DNA from: Lachnospiraceae bacterium
GTDB lineage: Bacteria > Bacillota > Clostridia > Lachnospirales > Lachnospiraceae
Reading direction: 5' to 3'
Length of the DNA stretch: 64,000 bases
Assembly (NCBI GenBank): GCA_017619635.1
Contig: JAFZRZ010000040.1
Location: 124,001-188,000 of the forward strand
A program made the translations under genes and the position numbers. Of this stretch, positions 1-8,968 are shown piece by piece; the first letter of the stretch is position 1, and each line of letters opens with the position of its first letter. The notes under the pieces were generated by a model. It searched no databases. It saw only the letters and a list, made by a program, of their open reading frames with translations, and had not been told where the DNA came from.

Positions 1-9
1 GAAGATACC

Positions 10-2256
10 ATGAATAATAACGAAGATATCATCAAAACCGAATACTCCGAAGTGATGCAGAAGTCCTACATCGATTATGCGATGTCTGTTATAGTGGCAC
101 GTGCCCTTCCAGATGTCAGGGACGGTTTAAAGCCGGTTCAGCGCAGGACTTTATATGACATGCATGAACTCGGTATCAGATATGACAAGCCATACAGGAA
201 GTCCGCACGTATAGTCGGTGATACCATGGGTAAATATCATCCCCACGGCGATTCATCTATATATGATGCACTTGTTGTGATGAGTCAGGATTTCAAGAAG
301 GGAATGCCCCTTGTTGACGGCCACGGAAACTTCGGTAACATCGAAGGTGACGGCGCGGCTGCGATGCGTTATACGGAAGCAAGGCTTCAAAAGGTAACAC
401 AGGAATGTCTGCTCGCCGATCTTGATAAGGATGTTGTTGATTTCATCCCCAATTTCGATGAGACAGAAAAAGAACCTTCTGTGCTCCCTTCAAAATTCCC
501 TAACCTTTTGGTAAACGGGACCGAGGGTATCGCTGTAGGTATGGCAACGAGCATACCTCCTCACAATCTTTCGGAAGTCATAAGTGCCATGAAGGCATAT
601 ATGAAGGATGAGACCATCTCAACTTCCAGACTGATGAAGTATATCCAGGGACCTGATTTTCCGACAGGCGGTATCGTCACAAACAAGGATGAGCTTCTCG
701 AAATATACAGAAGCGGCCAGGGAAAGATCAAGGTCAGAGGAAAAGTCGAGATAGAAAAGGGTAAGAACGGCAAGACTAACGTTGTCATCACCGAGATACC
801 CTATACTATGATCGGTGCAAATATCACCAAGTTCTTACAGGATGTCGCAGCTCTTGCAGACAGCAAGAAGACAATGGACATCGTTGATATATCTAACCAG
901 TCCTCAAAAGAAGGTATACGTATCGTCATTGAGCTCCGTAAAGATGCCAATGTAGATAACTTTATAAATCTTCTTTATAAGAAGACCAAGCTTGAGGACA
1001 CATTCGGTGTCAACATGCTCGCTATCGCTGGCGGAAAGCCCGAGACAATGGGCCTTAAGCGTATCCTTAAGGAATGCGTCGATTTCAGATATGAAGTAAC
1101 GACCAGAAAATACACCAATCTGCTTGAAAAAGAAAGAAGCAAAAAAGAGATCCAGGAAGGTCTCATAAAGGCATGTAACGTCATAGATCTTGTAATAGAG
1201 ATCTTAAGAGGTTCCAAAGACAGAGCACAGGCAAAAGCCTGTCTTATAGAAGGTAAGACCGACGGTATCAAGTTTAAGAGCAAAGAGAGTAAAGTCATGG
1301 CAGGTCAGCTCATGTTCACAGAAGCCCAGGCCAATGCCATCTTAGAGATGCGTCTCTACAAATTGATAGGTCTTGAACTTGAAGCCCTCATAGCCGAGCA
1401 CAATGAGACTGTCGCAAATATATTCAAGTATGAGGATATACTCGAGAGAAAAGACAGTATGGCTCAGGTCATCATCAACGAGCTTGATGAGATCAAAAAA
1501 GAGTATTCACGAAGCAGAAGAACAGTCATAGATAACTGTGAAGAGGCAGTTGTTGAAGAGATATCTGTACCCGAGATGGAAGTAGTGTTCATCATGGACA
1601 GATTCGGTTATGCGAAACTCATCGATGTTCCCACTTATGAAAGGAACGAGGAGGCTGTCCTTGCAGAGAATAAATATATCTGCAGATGCAAGAACACAGG
1701 AAAGATCTGCCTGTTCACAAATACCGGTCAGCTGCATACCATCAAGGCTTTGGATCTTCCTTTGGGTAAATTCAGGGATAAGGGGAAGCCTATAGACAAT
1801 GTCAGCAATTATTCATCGGCTGTAGAGAATATCGTGGCTGTTGCAAGCCAGAGTGAGCTTAATCTTTACAGACTCATATTTGTCACAAAGTTAAGCATGA
1901 TGAAAGTAGTTGACGGCGGAGAGTTCGATGTTGCAAAGAGAACCGTTGCAGCGACCAAACTCCTCGACGATGATGAACTGATAAACGTAACACCCATCAA
2001 GGAACAGAGAAACATAGTCCTTAAGACCAACGACGGATACTTCTTGAGATTCCCAATTGAGGAGATACCCGAGAAGAAGAAAGCCGCTGTAGGTGTAAGA
2101 GGAATGAAACTCGGATCAAAGGACTTTGTCGATGAGGTGTTCTACACTCAGAATGCCGTTGAACAGAACTACAATTATAACGGTAAGATACTTGCTCTCA
2201 ATTCCATCAAGCTTGGAAAACGTGACAGCAAGGGAACCAAGATAAGAGGAAACTGA
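10..2256 (+). CDS. parC: DNA topoisomerase IV subunit A (type IIA topoisomerase A subunit)
   Basis: Breakage-reunion subunit of a type IIA topoisomerase that decatenates or relaxes DNA together with a ParE/GyrB partner, presumably just upstream of the window. The 748-residue protein opens with the family segment [20 protein letters not shown]. The quinolone-pocket motif HPHGDSS starts at about H77, with Ser82 and Asp86 matching the drug-sensitive residues of GyrA. The catalytic tyrosine lies in [11 protein letters not shown] at about Tyr121. I cannot find a canonical GyrA-box (QRRGGKG type) in the C-terminal third, and the protein is shorter than most GyrA, so I favour ParC over GyrA. Only nine bases upstream are visible, so the start is taken from homology. 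rsmD follows after one base. A second gyrA-like paralogue remains the alternative name. Confidence 0.85.
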   Translation: MNNNEDIIKTEYSEVMQKSYIDYAMSVIVARALPDVRDGLKPVQRRTLYDMHELGIRYDKPYRKSARIVGDTMGKYHPHGDSSIYDALVVMSQDFKKGMPLVDGHGNFGNIEGDGAAAMRYTEARLQKVTQECLLADLDKDVVDFIPNFDETEKEPSVLPSKFPNLLVNGTEGIAVGMATSIPPHNLSEVISAMKAYMKDETISTSRLMKYIQGPDFPTGGIVTNKDELLEIYRSGQGKIKVRGKVEIEKGKNGKTNVVITEIPYTMIGANITKFLQDVAALADSKKTMDIVDISNQSSKEGIRIVIELRKDANVDNFINLLYKKTKLEDTFGVNMLAIAGGKPETMGLKRILKECVDFRYEVTTRKYTNLLEKERSKKEIQEGLIKACNVIDLVIEILRGSKDRAQAKACLIEGKTDGIKFKSKESKVMAGQLMFTEAQANAILEMRLYKLIGLELEALIAEHNETVANIFKYEDILERKDSMAQVIINELDEIKKEYSRSRRTVIDNCEEAVVEEISVPEMEVVFIMDRFGYAKLIDVPTYERNEEAVLAENKYICRCKNTGKICLFTNTGQLHTIKALDLPLGKFRDKGKPIDNVSNYSSAVENIVAVASQSELNLYRLIFVTKLSMMKVVDGGEFDVAKRTVAATKLLDDDELINVTPIKEQRNIVLKTNDGYFLRFPIEEIPEKKKAAVGVRGMKLGSKDFVDEVFYTQNAVEQNYNYNGKILALNSIKLGKRDSKGTKIRGN

Positions 2257-2257
2257 T

Positions 2258-2812
2258 ATGCGAGTTATTGCAGGAACAGCCCGTTCAGTGCCGTTAATGT
2301 GTCCGTCCGGAATGGATACGAGACCCACAACTGACAAGATAAAGGAAACACTTTTCAATATGATCAACTTTGATCTTCCCGATTGTGTATTCTTTGATCT
2401 TTACAGCGGAAGCGGTGCTATAGGAATAGAAGCGATCAGCAGGGGAGCAAAGCATGCTTACTTTGTTGAGAACAACAAAAAAGCGGTTGAGTGCATAAAA
2501 GCAAATGTCATCAAATGCAAGTTTCAGGATCAGGCGACCATCATATCAAGAGATGTGAGCGATGCCCTCTATGAGATACATGACAAGGCAGATATCATCT
2601 TTATGGACCCGCCATACGAAAAGGGTTCCGAAGCCGTTATCATGAGACAGCTTCTTACTTCCAAACTCATTCATGAAGATACGATCTTCATAATCGAAGC
2701 CATGATGGAAAGAGATTTTTCTGATGTATGCGAACTCGGTTATGAGATCTACAAGGAAAAGTTTTATAAATCAAACAAGCATGTTTTTTTCAGGCTCAAA
2801 CAGGATAAATAA
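2258..2812 (+). CDS. rsmD: 16S rRNA (guanine(966)-N(2))-methyltransferase RsmD
   Basis: SAM-dependent methyltransferase that modifies G966 of 16S rRNA in the assembling 30S subunit. The 184-residue protein has the RsmD start MRVIAGTA, the TRPTTDKIKETLFN signature, the SAM-binding loop LYSGSGAIGIEA near residues 50-60, and the catalytic motif MDPPYEKG that flips and holds the base. The start lies one base after the topoisomerase stop, so the two are probably co-transcribed. rsmD followed by coaD is a widely conserved order in Firmicutes and supports both assignments. Length is normal for the family. Confidence 0.93.
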   Translation: MRVIAGTARSVPLMCPSGMDTRPTTDKIKETLFNMINFDLPDCVFFDLYSGSGAIGIEAISRGAKHAYFVENNKKAVECIKANVIKCKFQDQATIISRDVSDALYEIHDKADIIFMDPPYEKGSEAVIMRQLLTSKLIHEDTIFIIEAMMERDFSDVCELGYEIYKEKFYKSNKHVFFRLKQDK

Positions 2813-2826
2813 TTCTTTTCAGATAG

Positions 2827-2855
2827 TTTAAAAATGCATATATTTCTTGTATAAT
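2827..2855 (+). promoter_or_regulatory. Candidate SigA promoter for coaD
   Basis: TTTAAA (2827-2832), a 17-base spacer and a perfect TATAAT (2850-2855) lie 50 bases before the coaD start. The -35 is weak, so this may be a secondary promoter inside the rsmD-coaD operon. Confidence 0.4.
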
Positions 2856-2904
2856 ATAATTTGTGTTTTCGATAACTGTAAATAAAAAGGAGATGGAGCA
2901 CATT

Positions 2905-3399
2905 ATGCATGCTGCTATATATCCGGGCAGTTTTGATCCGGTCACATTCGGACATTTAGACATCATCAACAGAGCCGCAGATATGTTTGATGAAGTTATA
3001 GTAAGTGTACTGGACAATTGCAATAAGACACCATTGTTTTCAGTTGAAGAACGTGTTAATATACTAAAGAAAGCCACAGAGAACATTTCAAATATCAGAG
3101 TGGAATCGTTCAGCGGACTTCTCATTGATTATGCGCGTTCGATAAATGTGAACATAGCAATAAGGGGACTTCGTGCCATAACCGATTTTGAATACGAACT
3201 GCAGATAGCTCAGACCAACAAGTTACTGAGTGCAGGCAAACTTGACACGATCTTTTTGACTACCAGTCTTGAATATGCTTACCTAAGTTCTTCAGGTGTT
3301 AAGGAGATAGCATATTTCGGTGGTGATATAAGCAAATGCGTACCTGATTTCGTAGCCGATCTGGTATACGAGAAATACGGACAAAATAATAGAAATTAA
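2905..3399 (+). CDS. coaD: Phosphopantetheine adenylyltransferase CoaD
   Basis: Transfers AMP from ATP to 4'-phosphopantetheine, the penultimate step of coenzyme A synthesis, in the cytoplasm. The protein is 164 residues, normal for the family. It starts [17 protein letters not shown], giving the nucleotidyltransferase TxGH-type motif (TFGH). It also has [12 protein letters not shown] and the C-terminal SSSGVKEIA segment that contacts ATP. I chose the ATG at 2905 because GGAG sits about seven bases upstream and family members begin at this point. A GTG at 2863 and an ATG at 2893 are in frame but would add residues not seen in the family. Confidence 0.95.
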   Translation: MHAAIYPGSFDPVTFGHLDIINRAADMFDEVIVSVLDNCNKTPLFSVEERVNILKKATENISNIRVESFSGLLIDYARSINVNIAIRGLRAITDFEYELQIAQTNKLLSAGKLDTIFLTTSLEYAYLSSSGVKEIAYFGGDISKCVPDFVADLVYEKYGQNNRN

Positions 3400-3417
3400 G
3401 AAAGGTTGAAGGGGTAC

Positions 3418-4083
3418 ATGGAGACTAAGCAGAGTAAGATTGAATTGTTGATCGATGAGATTCAGGATTATATTGACAGCTGTAAATACAAGGCACTGTC
3501 AAACAATATCATCCTCGTTAATAAAGATGAGATGGATTCTTATCTGATGGAGCTCAAGAAGAATACACCTGAGGAGATAAAGCATTATCAGAAGATAATC
3601 GCAAACAGAAACGCTATCATGGCAGAAGCTGACAAGGCCCGCAATGATGCGAAGATAGAAGCCCAGGAGATAGTCAACAAGGCGATCAGCCAGACAAATG
3701 AACTCATCAGCGAACATGAGATAATGCAGAGAGCTTATGATCAGGCAAATGAGATCATCAATCTTGCAGCTTCACAGGCTCAGGAGATCGTTGATGCAGC
3801 TGTTATAGAAGCTAACGGACTCAAAGAGAGTGCCACTCAGTATACCGACAGCCTTCTTGCTCATGTTGAAGAAGTTGCTTCTCATTATATCAATCAGTCA
3901 GGCAACGATTTCAACAATCTTATAAACGGACTCAACGAATGTGTTGAAACAGTCAGAGCCAACAGAAATGAATTATATCCGCAAACAATTGCAGAGCCGG
4001 TAAGCACAAATACGGATTATATTCCTTTACAGACTACTTCATCGCTCAAAACTGACAATGTAATCGATCTTGATCTTATCTGA
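3418..4083 (+). CDS. Cytoplasmic coiled-coil protein of unknown function
   Basis: A 221-residue protein with no signal peptide or membrane segment. Residues about 45-150 are almost continuous helix rich in A, E, Q and I, with loose repeats such as AQEIVNKA and AQEIVDAA that resemble F-type ATPase b-subunit or DivIVA-type coiled coils. The C-terminal 50 residues are low-complexity and end VIDLDLI. I do not recognise a characterised family; similar proteins are often labelled ATPase-like by composition alone. The ATG at 3418 is preferred over TTG at 3406 because GAAGGGG lies just before it. It sits between coaD and a strong terminator, so it closes the topoisomerase-rsmD-coaD run. A role in division or envelope organisation is only a guess from context. 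Confidence 0.75.
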   Translation: METKQSKIELLIDEIQDYIDSCKYKALSNNIILVNKDEMDSYLMELKKNTPEEIKHYQKIIANRNAIMAEADKARNDAKIEAQEIVNKAISQTNELISEHEIMQRAYDQANEIINLAASQAQEIVDAAVIEANGLKESATQYTDSLLAHVEEVASHYINQSGNDFNNLINGLNECVETVRANRNELYPQTIAEPVSTNTDYIPLQTTSSLKTDNVIDLDLI

Positions 4084-4094
4084 GTGAATCTTTT

Positions 4095-4120
4095 GAGCTG
4101 CGATCTTCGCAGCTCTTTTT
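4095..4120 (+). terminator. Rho-independent terminator
   Basis: A perfect 9-bp stem (GAGCTGCGA paired with TCGCAGCTC) with a 3-base loop is followed directly by TTTTT. It lies 12 bases after the coiled-coil gene stop and closes that transcription unit. Confidence 0.92.
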
Positions 4121-4144
4121 ATGTTTATGAAGGGGAGTTTTGAT

Positions 4145-5458
4145 TTGAATAAAACAACAAAGTCGATCATAAAGATCGTCATTGCACTTTTTGTTTTTGT
4201 TATATCTTTTAACACACGATCATTCGGCGCTCACTGCGAGAATATAGTCGTTGTCATAGATCCGGGACATGGCGGTGATTCGCTTGGCGGTAACTATGAG
4301 GACAGGATTGAGCGTGACATCAATCTTATAACCGCTTTTGCGATGCGTGACAGACTTGAGCAGTACGACGGTGTCGATGTATATGTGACAAGAGAGAATA
4401 ACACCGATAAGGAGATGACCAGAAAAGAACGTTTTGACTTTGCAAAAAAAGTCAACGCCGATTTTCTTTTCTCCATCCATTACAACATGTCCGAGTACCA
4501 TACGCTCTTTGGAAGCGAGGTATGGATACCCTCAAAGGGCAATAACTATGTTCTGGGATATCAGTTTGCGACTATAGAGATGAAAGCCCTGACTGAACTT
4601 GGGCTTTTTGACCGCGGTATCAAGAATAAACTTGACAAGAATAAATCAGGAGAATACTACGGTATATTAAAATACTCAGAAGAGTATGATATACCTGCAG
4701 TCATCATAGAGCACTGTCATCTTGATGAGGAGAGAGACTCGGCTTTCTGGAACGAGGAAGCCTACAAGAGATTCGGTGTTACCGATGCGGATTGTGTTGC
4801 AAAATTCTTTAAACTTTCCTCGCAGTCTCTTGGTATAGATAACTCCACTTTTGAAAATATAGCTGTTTCAAAGCCTACAGGAAGAGCCGACAGGGATTAC
4901 ACAGATCCGGAGTACTGTGATATCACGGTTGACGATGCAGGAGAACAGGCTACAAATGTAACAGTTCATGTAAAAGCAGCTGACTGGGATAATTATATCC
5001 AGTATTATCAGTATTCTGTTGACGGCGGAAACACATTCTCAAGGCTTGAAGCATGGGACGACAGATCGAGTGAGGAACAGATCTTTGATCTTGATAAGAC
5101 ACAAGGGTACGATATGGACATCATAGTCCGTACCCTTAACAAATATGATCTTTATACACAGTCTGAATCTGTTCATGTCGCAGGACTTCCTTTACCTGAA
5201 ATTGAAGAAGACATCACTGAAAGCGAAAGTGTTCCCGACAGACAGTATGACACTGTGGAGATAAAGACAAATAAGGAAAAGTCTTCAGAAAAAGATTTTC
5301 CTCCTATATATGTGTTCCTTGTAACGCTGATCGTTCTTTTCATAACATTCAACATCCTGTTCGCAGTAAGTGTCAGCCGCAAAAAGAAAAGAAAAAGACG
5401 TAAAAAAGCAGTAAAAAAACCTGTTGACGATGAATTTGATCTGGATATTTTGGAATGA
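4145..5458 (+). CDS. Membrane-anchored N-acetylmuramoyl-L-alanine amidase (Amidase_3)
   Basis: Zinc peptidoglycan amidase that cleaves the bond between MurNAc and the stem peptide, acting outside the membrane. I place the start at TTG 4145 because AAGGGGAG sits seven bases before it. The in-frame ATG at 4121 directly abuts the T-tract of the preceding terminator and has no binding site. The 437-residue protein has an N-terminal signal or membrane segment (residues about 5-27), then IDPGHGG (zinc His about 42), the E of IERDINL, the H of SIHYNMS and catalytic IIEHCH. Residues about 250-350 look like a beta-rich Ig-like domain. A C-terminal membrane segment (about 385-408) precedes a K/R-rich tail. 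Cell-wall-binding repeats are absent; the C-terminal helix probably replaces them as anchor. Confidence 0.88.
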   Translation: MNKTTKSIIKIVIALFVFVISFNTRSFGAHCENIVVVIDPGHGGDSLGGNYEDRIERDINLITAFAMRDRLEQYDGVDVYVTRENNTDKEMTRKERFDFAKKVNADFLFSIHYNMSEYHTLFGSEVWIPSKGNNYVLGYQFATIEMKALTELGLFDRGIKNKLDKNKSGEYYGILKYSEEYDIPAVIIEHCHLDEERDSAFWNEEAYKRFGVTDADCVAKFFKLSSQSLGIDNSTFENIAVSKPTGRADRDYTDPEYCDITVDDAGEQATNVTVHVKAADWDNYIQYYQYSVDGGNTFSRLEAWDDRSSEEQIFDLDKTQGYDMDIIVRTLNKYDLYTQSESVHVAGLPLPEIEEDITESESVPDRQYDTVEIKTNKEKSSEKDFPPIYVFLVTLIVLFITFNILFAVSVSRKKKRKRRKKAVKKPVDDEFDLDILE

Positions 5459-6150
5459 TGAGACTTGACGGATATCTGTGCTCCTGCAAAGGAGTCACAA
5501 GAAGCGAGGCTAAAAAACTCATAAAAGAAAAAAGAGTTAAGATAGGTGATACTGTCGTTAACGATTCTTCGTATCATGTCAAAGAGGATGATATCATAAA
5601 ACTCGATGATGAGATCCTTACATATGAGGAATATATCTACATCATCTTAAATAAGCCTGCAGGATATGTCACGGCAAGAAACGATGAAAGACAGTCAACT
5701 GTCATGGAGCTTATTGATGAGGACCGTAAAAATCTTTCTCCTGTCGGAAGGCTCGATATAGATACGGAAGGATTACTCCTTATAACAGATAACGGTAAGC
5801 TTAACCACAACATGCTCTCACCTTCAAAGCATGTAGACAAGTGCTATCTTGTCAGATGCGCCAGAGATGTTTCAGATGAAGATATGAACGCTTTAAGAAA
5901 CGGTATCGATATAGGTGATGACAAGCCCACACTTCCGGCCAAATGCGAGCGTTTTGGCAGTGATATACTTCTTACCATCCATGAAGGCAGATTCCATCAG
6001 GTAAAGAGGATGCTCTTAGCAACAGGAAATGAGGTCGTCTATCTTAAAAGGCTCTCTTTTGGTCCCTTAAAGCTTGATGAATCACTTAGGCCCGGTGAGA
6101 GCAGGAGACTGACCAAAGAGGAACTCGGATCGATCAAAGATTATTTATAG
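5455..6150 (+). CDS. RsuA-family rRNA pseudouridine synthase
   Basis: Isomerises a uridine in ribosomal RNA to pseudouridine. The N-terminal 50 residues form an S4 RNA-binding domain (MMRLDGYLCSCKGVTRSEAKKL as the start region). The catalytic motif GRLDIDTEGLLL places the nucleophilic Asp at about residue 101, and RFHQVKRML is the family C-terminal motif. The 231-residue length fits RsuA/RluB/RluF enzymes, and I cannot tell which uridine is targeted. The start overlaps the amidase stop in an ATGA arrangement, so translation is probably coupled. Confidence 0.9.
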   Translation: MMRLDGYLCSCKGVTRSEAKKLIKEKRVKIGDTVVNDSSYHVKEDDIIKLDDEILTYEEYIYIILNKPAGYVTARNDERQSTVMELIDEDRKNLSPVGRLDIDTEGLLLITDNGKLNHNMLSPSKHVDKCYLVRCARDVSDEDMNALRNGIDIGDDKPTLPAKCERFGSDILLTIHEGRFHQVKRMLLATGNEVVYLKRLSFGPLKLDESLRPGESRRLTKEELGSIKDYL

Positions 6151-6177
6151 ATAAAACATAACAGAAAGCTTTAAGAA

Positions 6178-6837
6178 ATGATAAAAGGTATACTTGATAA
6201 CACAGATGCAGTCATATTTGACATGGACGGCTCGCTGGTCGATTCCATGTGGATATGGAAGCAGATAGATATAGAACACTTTGCGATGTACGGAAAAGAA
6301 CTTCCCGAGGATCTTCAGTCAAAGATCGAGGGGATGAGTTTCTATCAGACAGCACAGTTTATAAAAGAAAACTACGGTTTCCCGGAATCGATCGAGGAGA
6401 TGACTGAGCTTTGGAACAGGATGGCTCACAAAAAGTATTCAGAGGATGTTTACTTCAAAAAAGGAGTGGAACACTTTCTTGATGTGTGTGTCAAACGCGG
6501 GATAAAACTCGGTATTGCAACGAGTAATTCAAGGTTTTTATATGATGCAGTAAGCAACCATCTTGGACTGGATAAATATTTTGACTGTGTTCTTACAGGC
6601 TCTGAGATACTAAACGGGAAACCAGCTCCCGATGTATATCTTAAAGCTGCCGAAAGACTTAATGTTGCACCCGAAAGGTGTCTTGTCTTTGAGGACATAA
6701 CCAAAGGTATAGAAGCCGGACACAATGCCGGAATGCGTGTATGTGCCGTCGATGATGAATACAGCCTTCATCAAAAGGATGACAAGAAGAAGATGGCTGA
6801 TTATTTTATTCATGATTTTACCGAACTGGAGTTATAG
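6178..6837 (+). CDS. HAD-superfamily phosphatase, beta-phosphoglucomutase-like
   Basis: Small-molecule phosphatase or phosphomutase of HAD subfamily IA. The 219-residue protein has motif I VIFDMDGSLVDS with nucleophile Asp15 and acid/base Asp17, motif II IATSNS, a Lys in GKPAPDVY, and motif IV VFEDITKGI. The helical cap lies between motifs I and II. The substrate cannot be read from sequence. The first catalytic motif is intact, unlike the second HAD protein in this window at 30223-30882. It sits between two pseudouridine synthase genes and is probably co-transcribed with them. Confidence 0.85.
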   Translation: MIKGILDNTDAVIFDMDGSLVDSMWIWKQIDIEHFAMYGKELPEDLQSKIEGMSFYQTAQFIKENYGFPESIEEMTELWNRMAHKKYSEDVYFKKGVEHFLDVCVKRGIKLGIATSNSRFLYDAVSNHLGLDKYFDCVLTGSEILNGKPAPDVYLKAAERLNVAPERCLVFEDITKGIEAGHNAGMRVCAVDDEYSLHQKDDKKKMADYFIHDFTELEL

Positions 6838-6842
6838 GATAT

Positions 6843-7415
6843 ATGGATCTTTTTAAAAAATATCAAAAAGGCGATCATAAATATGCTTCTTACAGCATGA
6901 AGAATTCCTGGATAATAACAGTATTTCTATATGCTCTTTCCGCTTCGATATATATCGCAGGATATGTGACCACAGGAAGCAATAAGAATCTTCTGACCAT
7001 CGTGGCTGTACTGGGTGTTCTTCCCGCAAGTAAGGCTTTGATAAATGCGATAATGAAGAGCAGGGTAAAGACAGTATCTGCAGATATATATGAAAAGATA
7101 GAAGATGTTAAAGGGGACCTTAAAGGCTTTTACAGTCTCTATCTTACAAGTTATGAGACCAATTTCTATCTTGCGCATTCTGTTATAACATCCGATTCAC
7201 TTATCTGTTATACGGATGATAAGGATTTTGATCAGAAAAAGTTTGATGAACATATAAAAAAGCATATGAAGCTCGAAGGTATAGACAACATGCTCATAAA
7301 AGTATTTGATTCATTAGACAGCTATACCACAAGGCTCAAGCAGCTTAATGATTCGAAACAGTCACTGAACCCTAATGAGAAGATGTGCAAACTTCTCATG
7401 AACATCTCATTATGA
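6843..7415 (+). CDS. Conserved protein with two N-terminal membrane helices, function unknown
   Basis: The 190-residue protein has a basic N-terminus, then two hydrophobic segments at about residues 22-44 and 50-68. A cytoplasm-like domain of 120 residues follows with no catalytic motif I recognise. The start is five bases after the HAD gene stop, and its stop overlaps the next start as ATGA. It is therefore inside the rsuA-HAD-rluA-recU transcription unit. I do not recognise the family. Confidence 0.78.
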   Translation: MDLFKKYQKGDHKYASYSMKNSWIITVFLYALSASIYIAGYVTTGSNKNLLTIVAVLGVLPASKALINAIMKSRVKTVSADIYEKIEDVKGDLKGFYSLYLTSYETNFYLAHSVITSDSLICYTDDKDFDQKKFDEHIKKHMKLEGIDNMLIKVFDSLDSYTTRLKQLNDSKQSLNPNEKMCKLLMNISL

Positions 7416-8431
7416 AAGAATTTATCATTAAAAAAGCAGACAGTGGTCAGCGAAGCGACAAATATATAGCAAGAGTGTTGCCTTCTGCGTCAAAAGGTTT
7501 CATCTATAAGATGATACGAAAAAAGAATATAGTGCTCAATGATTCAAAAATGTCCGGAAATGAGATCTTAAACGAGGGGGACAGTATCAAGTTCTGGCTC
7601 TCAGATGACACTTTTGAAAAGTTCAGTGCTGTTCAAAAAGAAAATAACACCGATGAATACACAAAGGCATTTAAAAGCCTTGATGATATTGAGATCCTGT
7701 TTGAAAATGAGGAATTTTTGATTATCAACAAACCTGCGGGTATACTCAGCCAGAAGGCCACACCTTCTGATATATCGATAAATGAATGGATAATAGGCTA
7801 TCTACTTGATAAGGGTGAGATTACCTCAGACAGTCTTACCGTATGCAAACCCTCGATAGTCAACAGACTTGACAGGAATACCTCAGGGATACTGCTTGCA
7901 GGTAAAACGGTTTACGGGCTCAATACTCTTTCAAAGATGGTAAGAGAAAGACAGATAAAGAAGTATTATCTTGCTTATGTGATAGGCAGGCTTGATGGAG
8001 AGGGTATCCTAGAAGGATATCATCTTAAAGATGAGGATAGCAACAAGGTCAGAATAATAGATAAAACCGTTTATGAGACTCTTTCTCCAAAGGAAAAAGA
8101 GGATTACTCATATATAAAAACAGGTTATGAGGCTTTGTCATATCATGATCTTAACAAAACCGTCATAACAAAGCTGAGTGTGGATCTTATCACAGGAAGA
8201 TCACATCAGATAAGAGCCCATATGGCTCATATATCACATCCTTTGCTGGGTGATGATAAATACGGTGACCGTAAGATAAACAGGGAATATAAGTTAAAGC
8301 ATCAGCTTTTACATTCTTATAAAGTGGTATTTCCCGTTGATGAAGCATTGGGAGAACTAAGCGGAAGGGATATAACATGCCTACATGGAAATCCAGAGGT
8401 CTTCGAGGCTCTTTTCTCGAAGAGTTGGTAA
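7412..8431 (+). CDS. RluA-family pseudouridine synthase
   Basis: RNA pseudouridine synthase with an N-terminal S4-like segment (about residues 10-65) and the RluA core. LIINKPAGILSQ is followed by the catalytic motif NRLDRNTSGILL carrying the nucleophilic Asp. TGRSHQIRAHMAHISHPLLGD is the characteristic RluA C-terminal motif. I start it at ATG 7412, which overlaps the preceding stop as ATGA, giving 339 residues; an upstream in-frame ATG at 7385 would overlap the preceding gene further. The 3' end overlaps recU by 55 bases, so the two are tightly linked. The target could be 23S rRNA or tRNA. Confidence 0.9.
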   Translation: MKEFIIKKADSGQRSDKYIARVLPSASKGFIYKMIRKKNIVLNDSKMSGNEILNEGDSIKFWLSDDTFEKFSAVQKENNTDEYTKAFKSLDDIEILFENEEFLIINKPAGILSQKATPSDISINEWIIGYLLDKGEITSDSLTVCKPSIVNRLDRNTSGILLAGKTVYGLNTLSKMVRERQIKKYYLAYVIGRLDGEGILEGYHLKDEDSNKVRIIDKTVYETLSPKEKEDYSYIKTGYEALSYHDLNKTVITKLSVDLITGRSHQIRAHMAHISHPLLGDDKYGDRKINREYKLKHQLLHSYKVVFPVDEALGELSGRDITCLHGNPEVFEALFSKSW

Positions 8432-8913
8432 ACCGTACAAATGAAAAATATGCCGCCAATCATCTGGCACTTGTCCAGAAGATCCCGACACCGATCACGC
8501 CGATCAACATGGATCCAAAGACACACCAGATAACACTGGCATATTTCGAAAAAAAGAGTACTGTCGATTATATCGGTGCCGTTCAGGGTATACCGCTTTG
8601 TTTTGATGCCAAGGAATGTGCTTATGACACATTCTCTCTGCAAAACATACATGAGCATCAGGTCGAGTTCATGAAGGAGTTCGAAAGGCAGGGAGGGATA
8701 GCGTTCTTTCTGGTTTATTTCACAAAGAGAGAGGAATATTACTATCTGCGCCTGAGTGAGCTTCTAAAATACTGGGAAAGATCGCAAAAAGGAGGCAGAA
8801 AAAGCTTCAGATACGATGAACTTGACAAGGAGTTTTTCTTCGAATCTGTAGAACCGATCTTTATCCCTTATCTTGACTATGTAAATAAGGATCTTAGGTT
8901 CCGCGATGAGTGA
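8377..8913 (+). CDS. recU: Holliday junction resolvase RecU
   Basis: Structure-specific nuclease that resolves Holliday junctions in recombinational repair and chromosome segregation of Firmicutes. The 178-residue protein starts in the family pattern SRGLRGSFLEELVNRTNEKY. It continues with the metal-binding core around STVDYIGAVQG and CFDAKEC (the Asp and Glu ligands) and the QVEFMKEFERQGG segment. The gene begins inside the 3' end of the rluA-type gene, a 55-base overlap in a different frame. In Bacillus recU pairs with a penicillin-binding protein gene; that partner is not adjacent here. Confidence 0.9.
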   Translation: MPTWKSRGLRGSFLEELVNRTNEKYAANHLALVQKIPTPITPINMDPKTHQITLAYFEKKSTVDYIGAVQGIPLCFDAKECAYDTFSLQNIHEHQVEFMKEFERQGGIAFFLVYFTKREEYYYLRLSELLKYWERSQKGGRKSFRYDELDKEFFFESVEPIFIPYLDYVNKDLRFRDE

Positions 8914-8926
8914 AATATGATATAAT
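8904..8926 (+). promoter_or_regulatory. Extended -10 promoter for the HD-GYP/GGDEF pair
   Basis: TGATATAAT (8918-8926) is a perfect extended -10 element; the -35 region inside the recU 3' end is weak. It lies about 40 bases before the HD-GYP start and would separate the c-di-GMP pair from the housekeeping run. Confidence 0.5.
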
Positions 8927-8968
8927 ATAATTTGGGATTGATGAAGGAATGAATGTGAGGTGGACTAT

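Noticed and set aside
10..2256. Assignment of the first gene as DNA gyrase subunit A
   Set aside because: No GyrA-box was found and the length is short, so topoisomerase IV is favoured, although a gyrA paralogue is not excluded.
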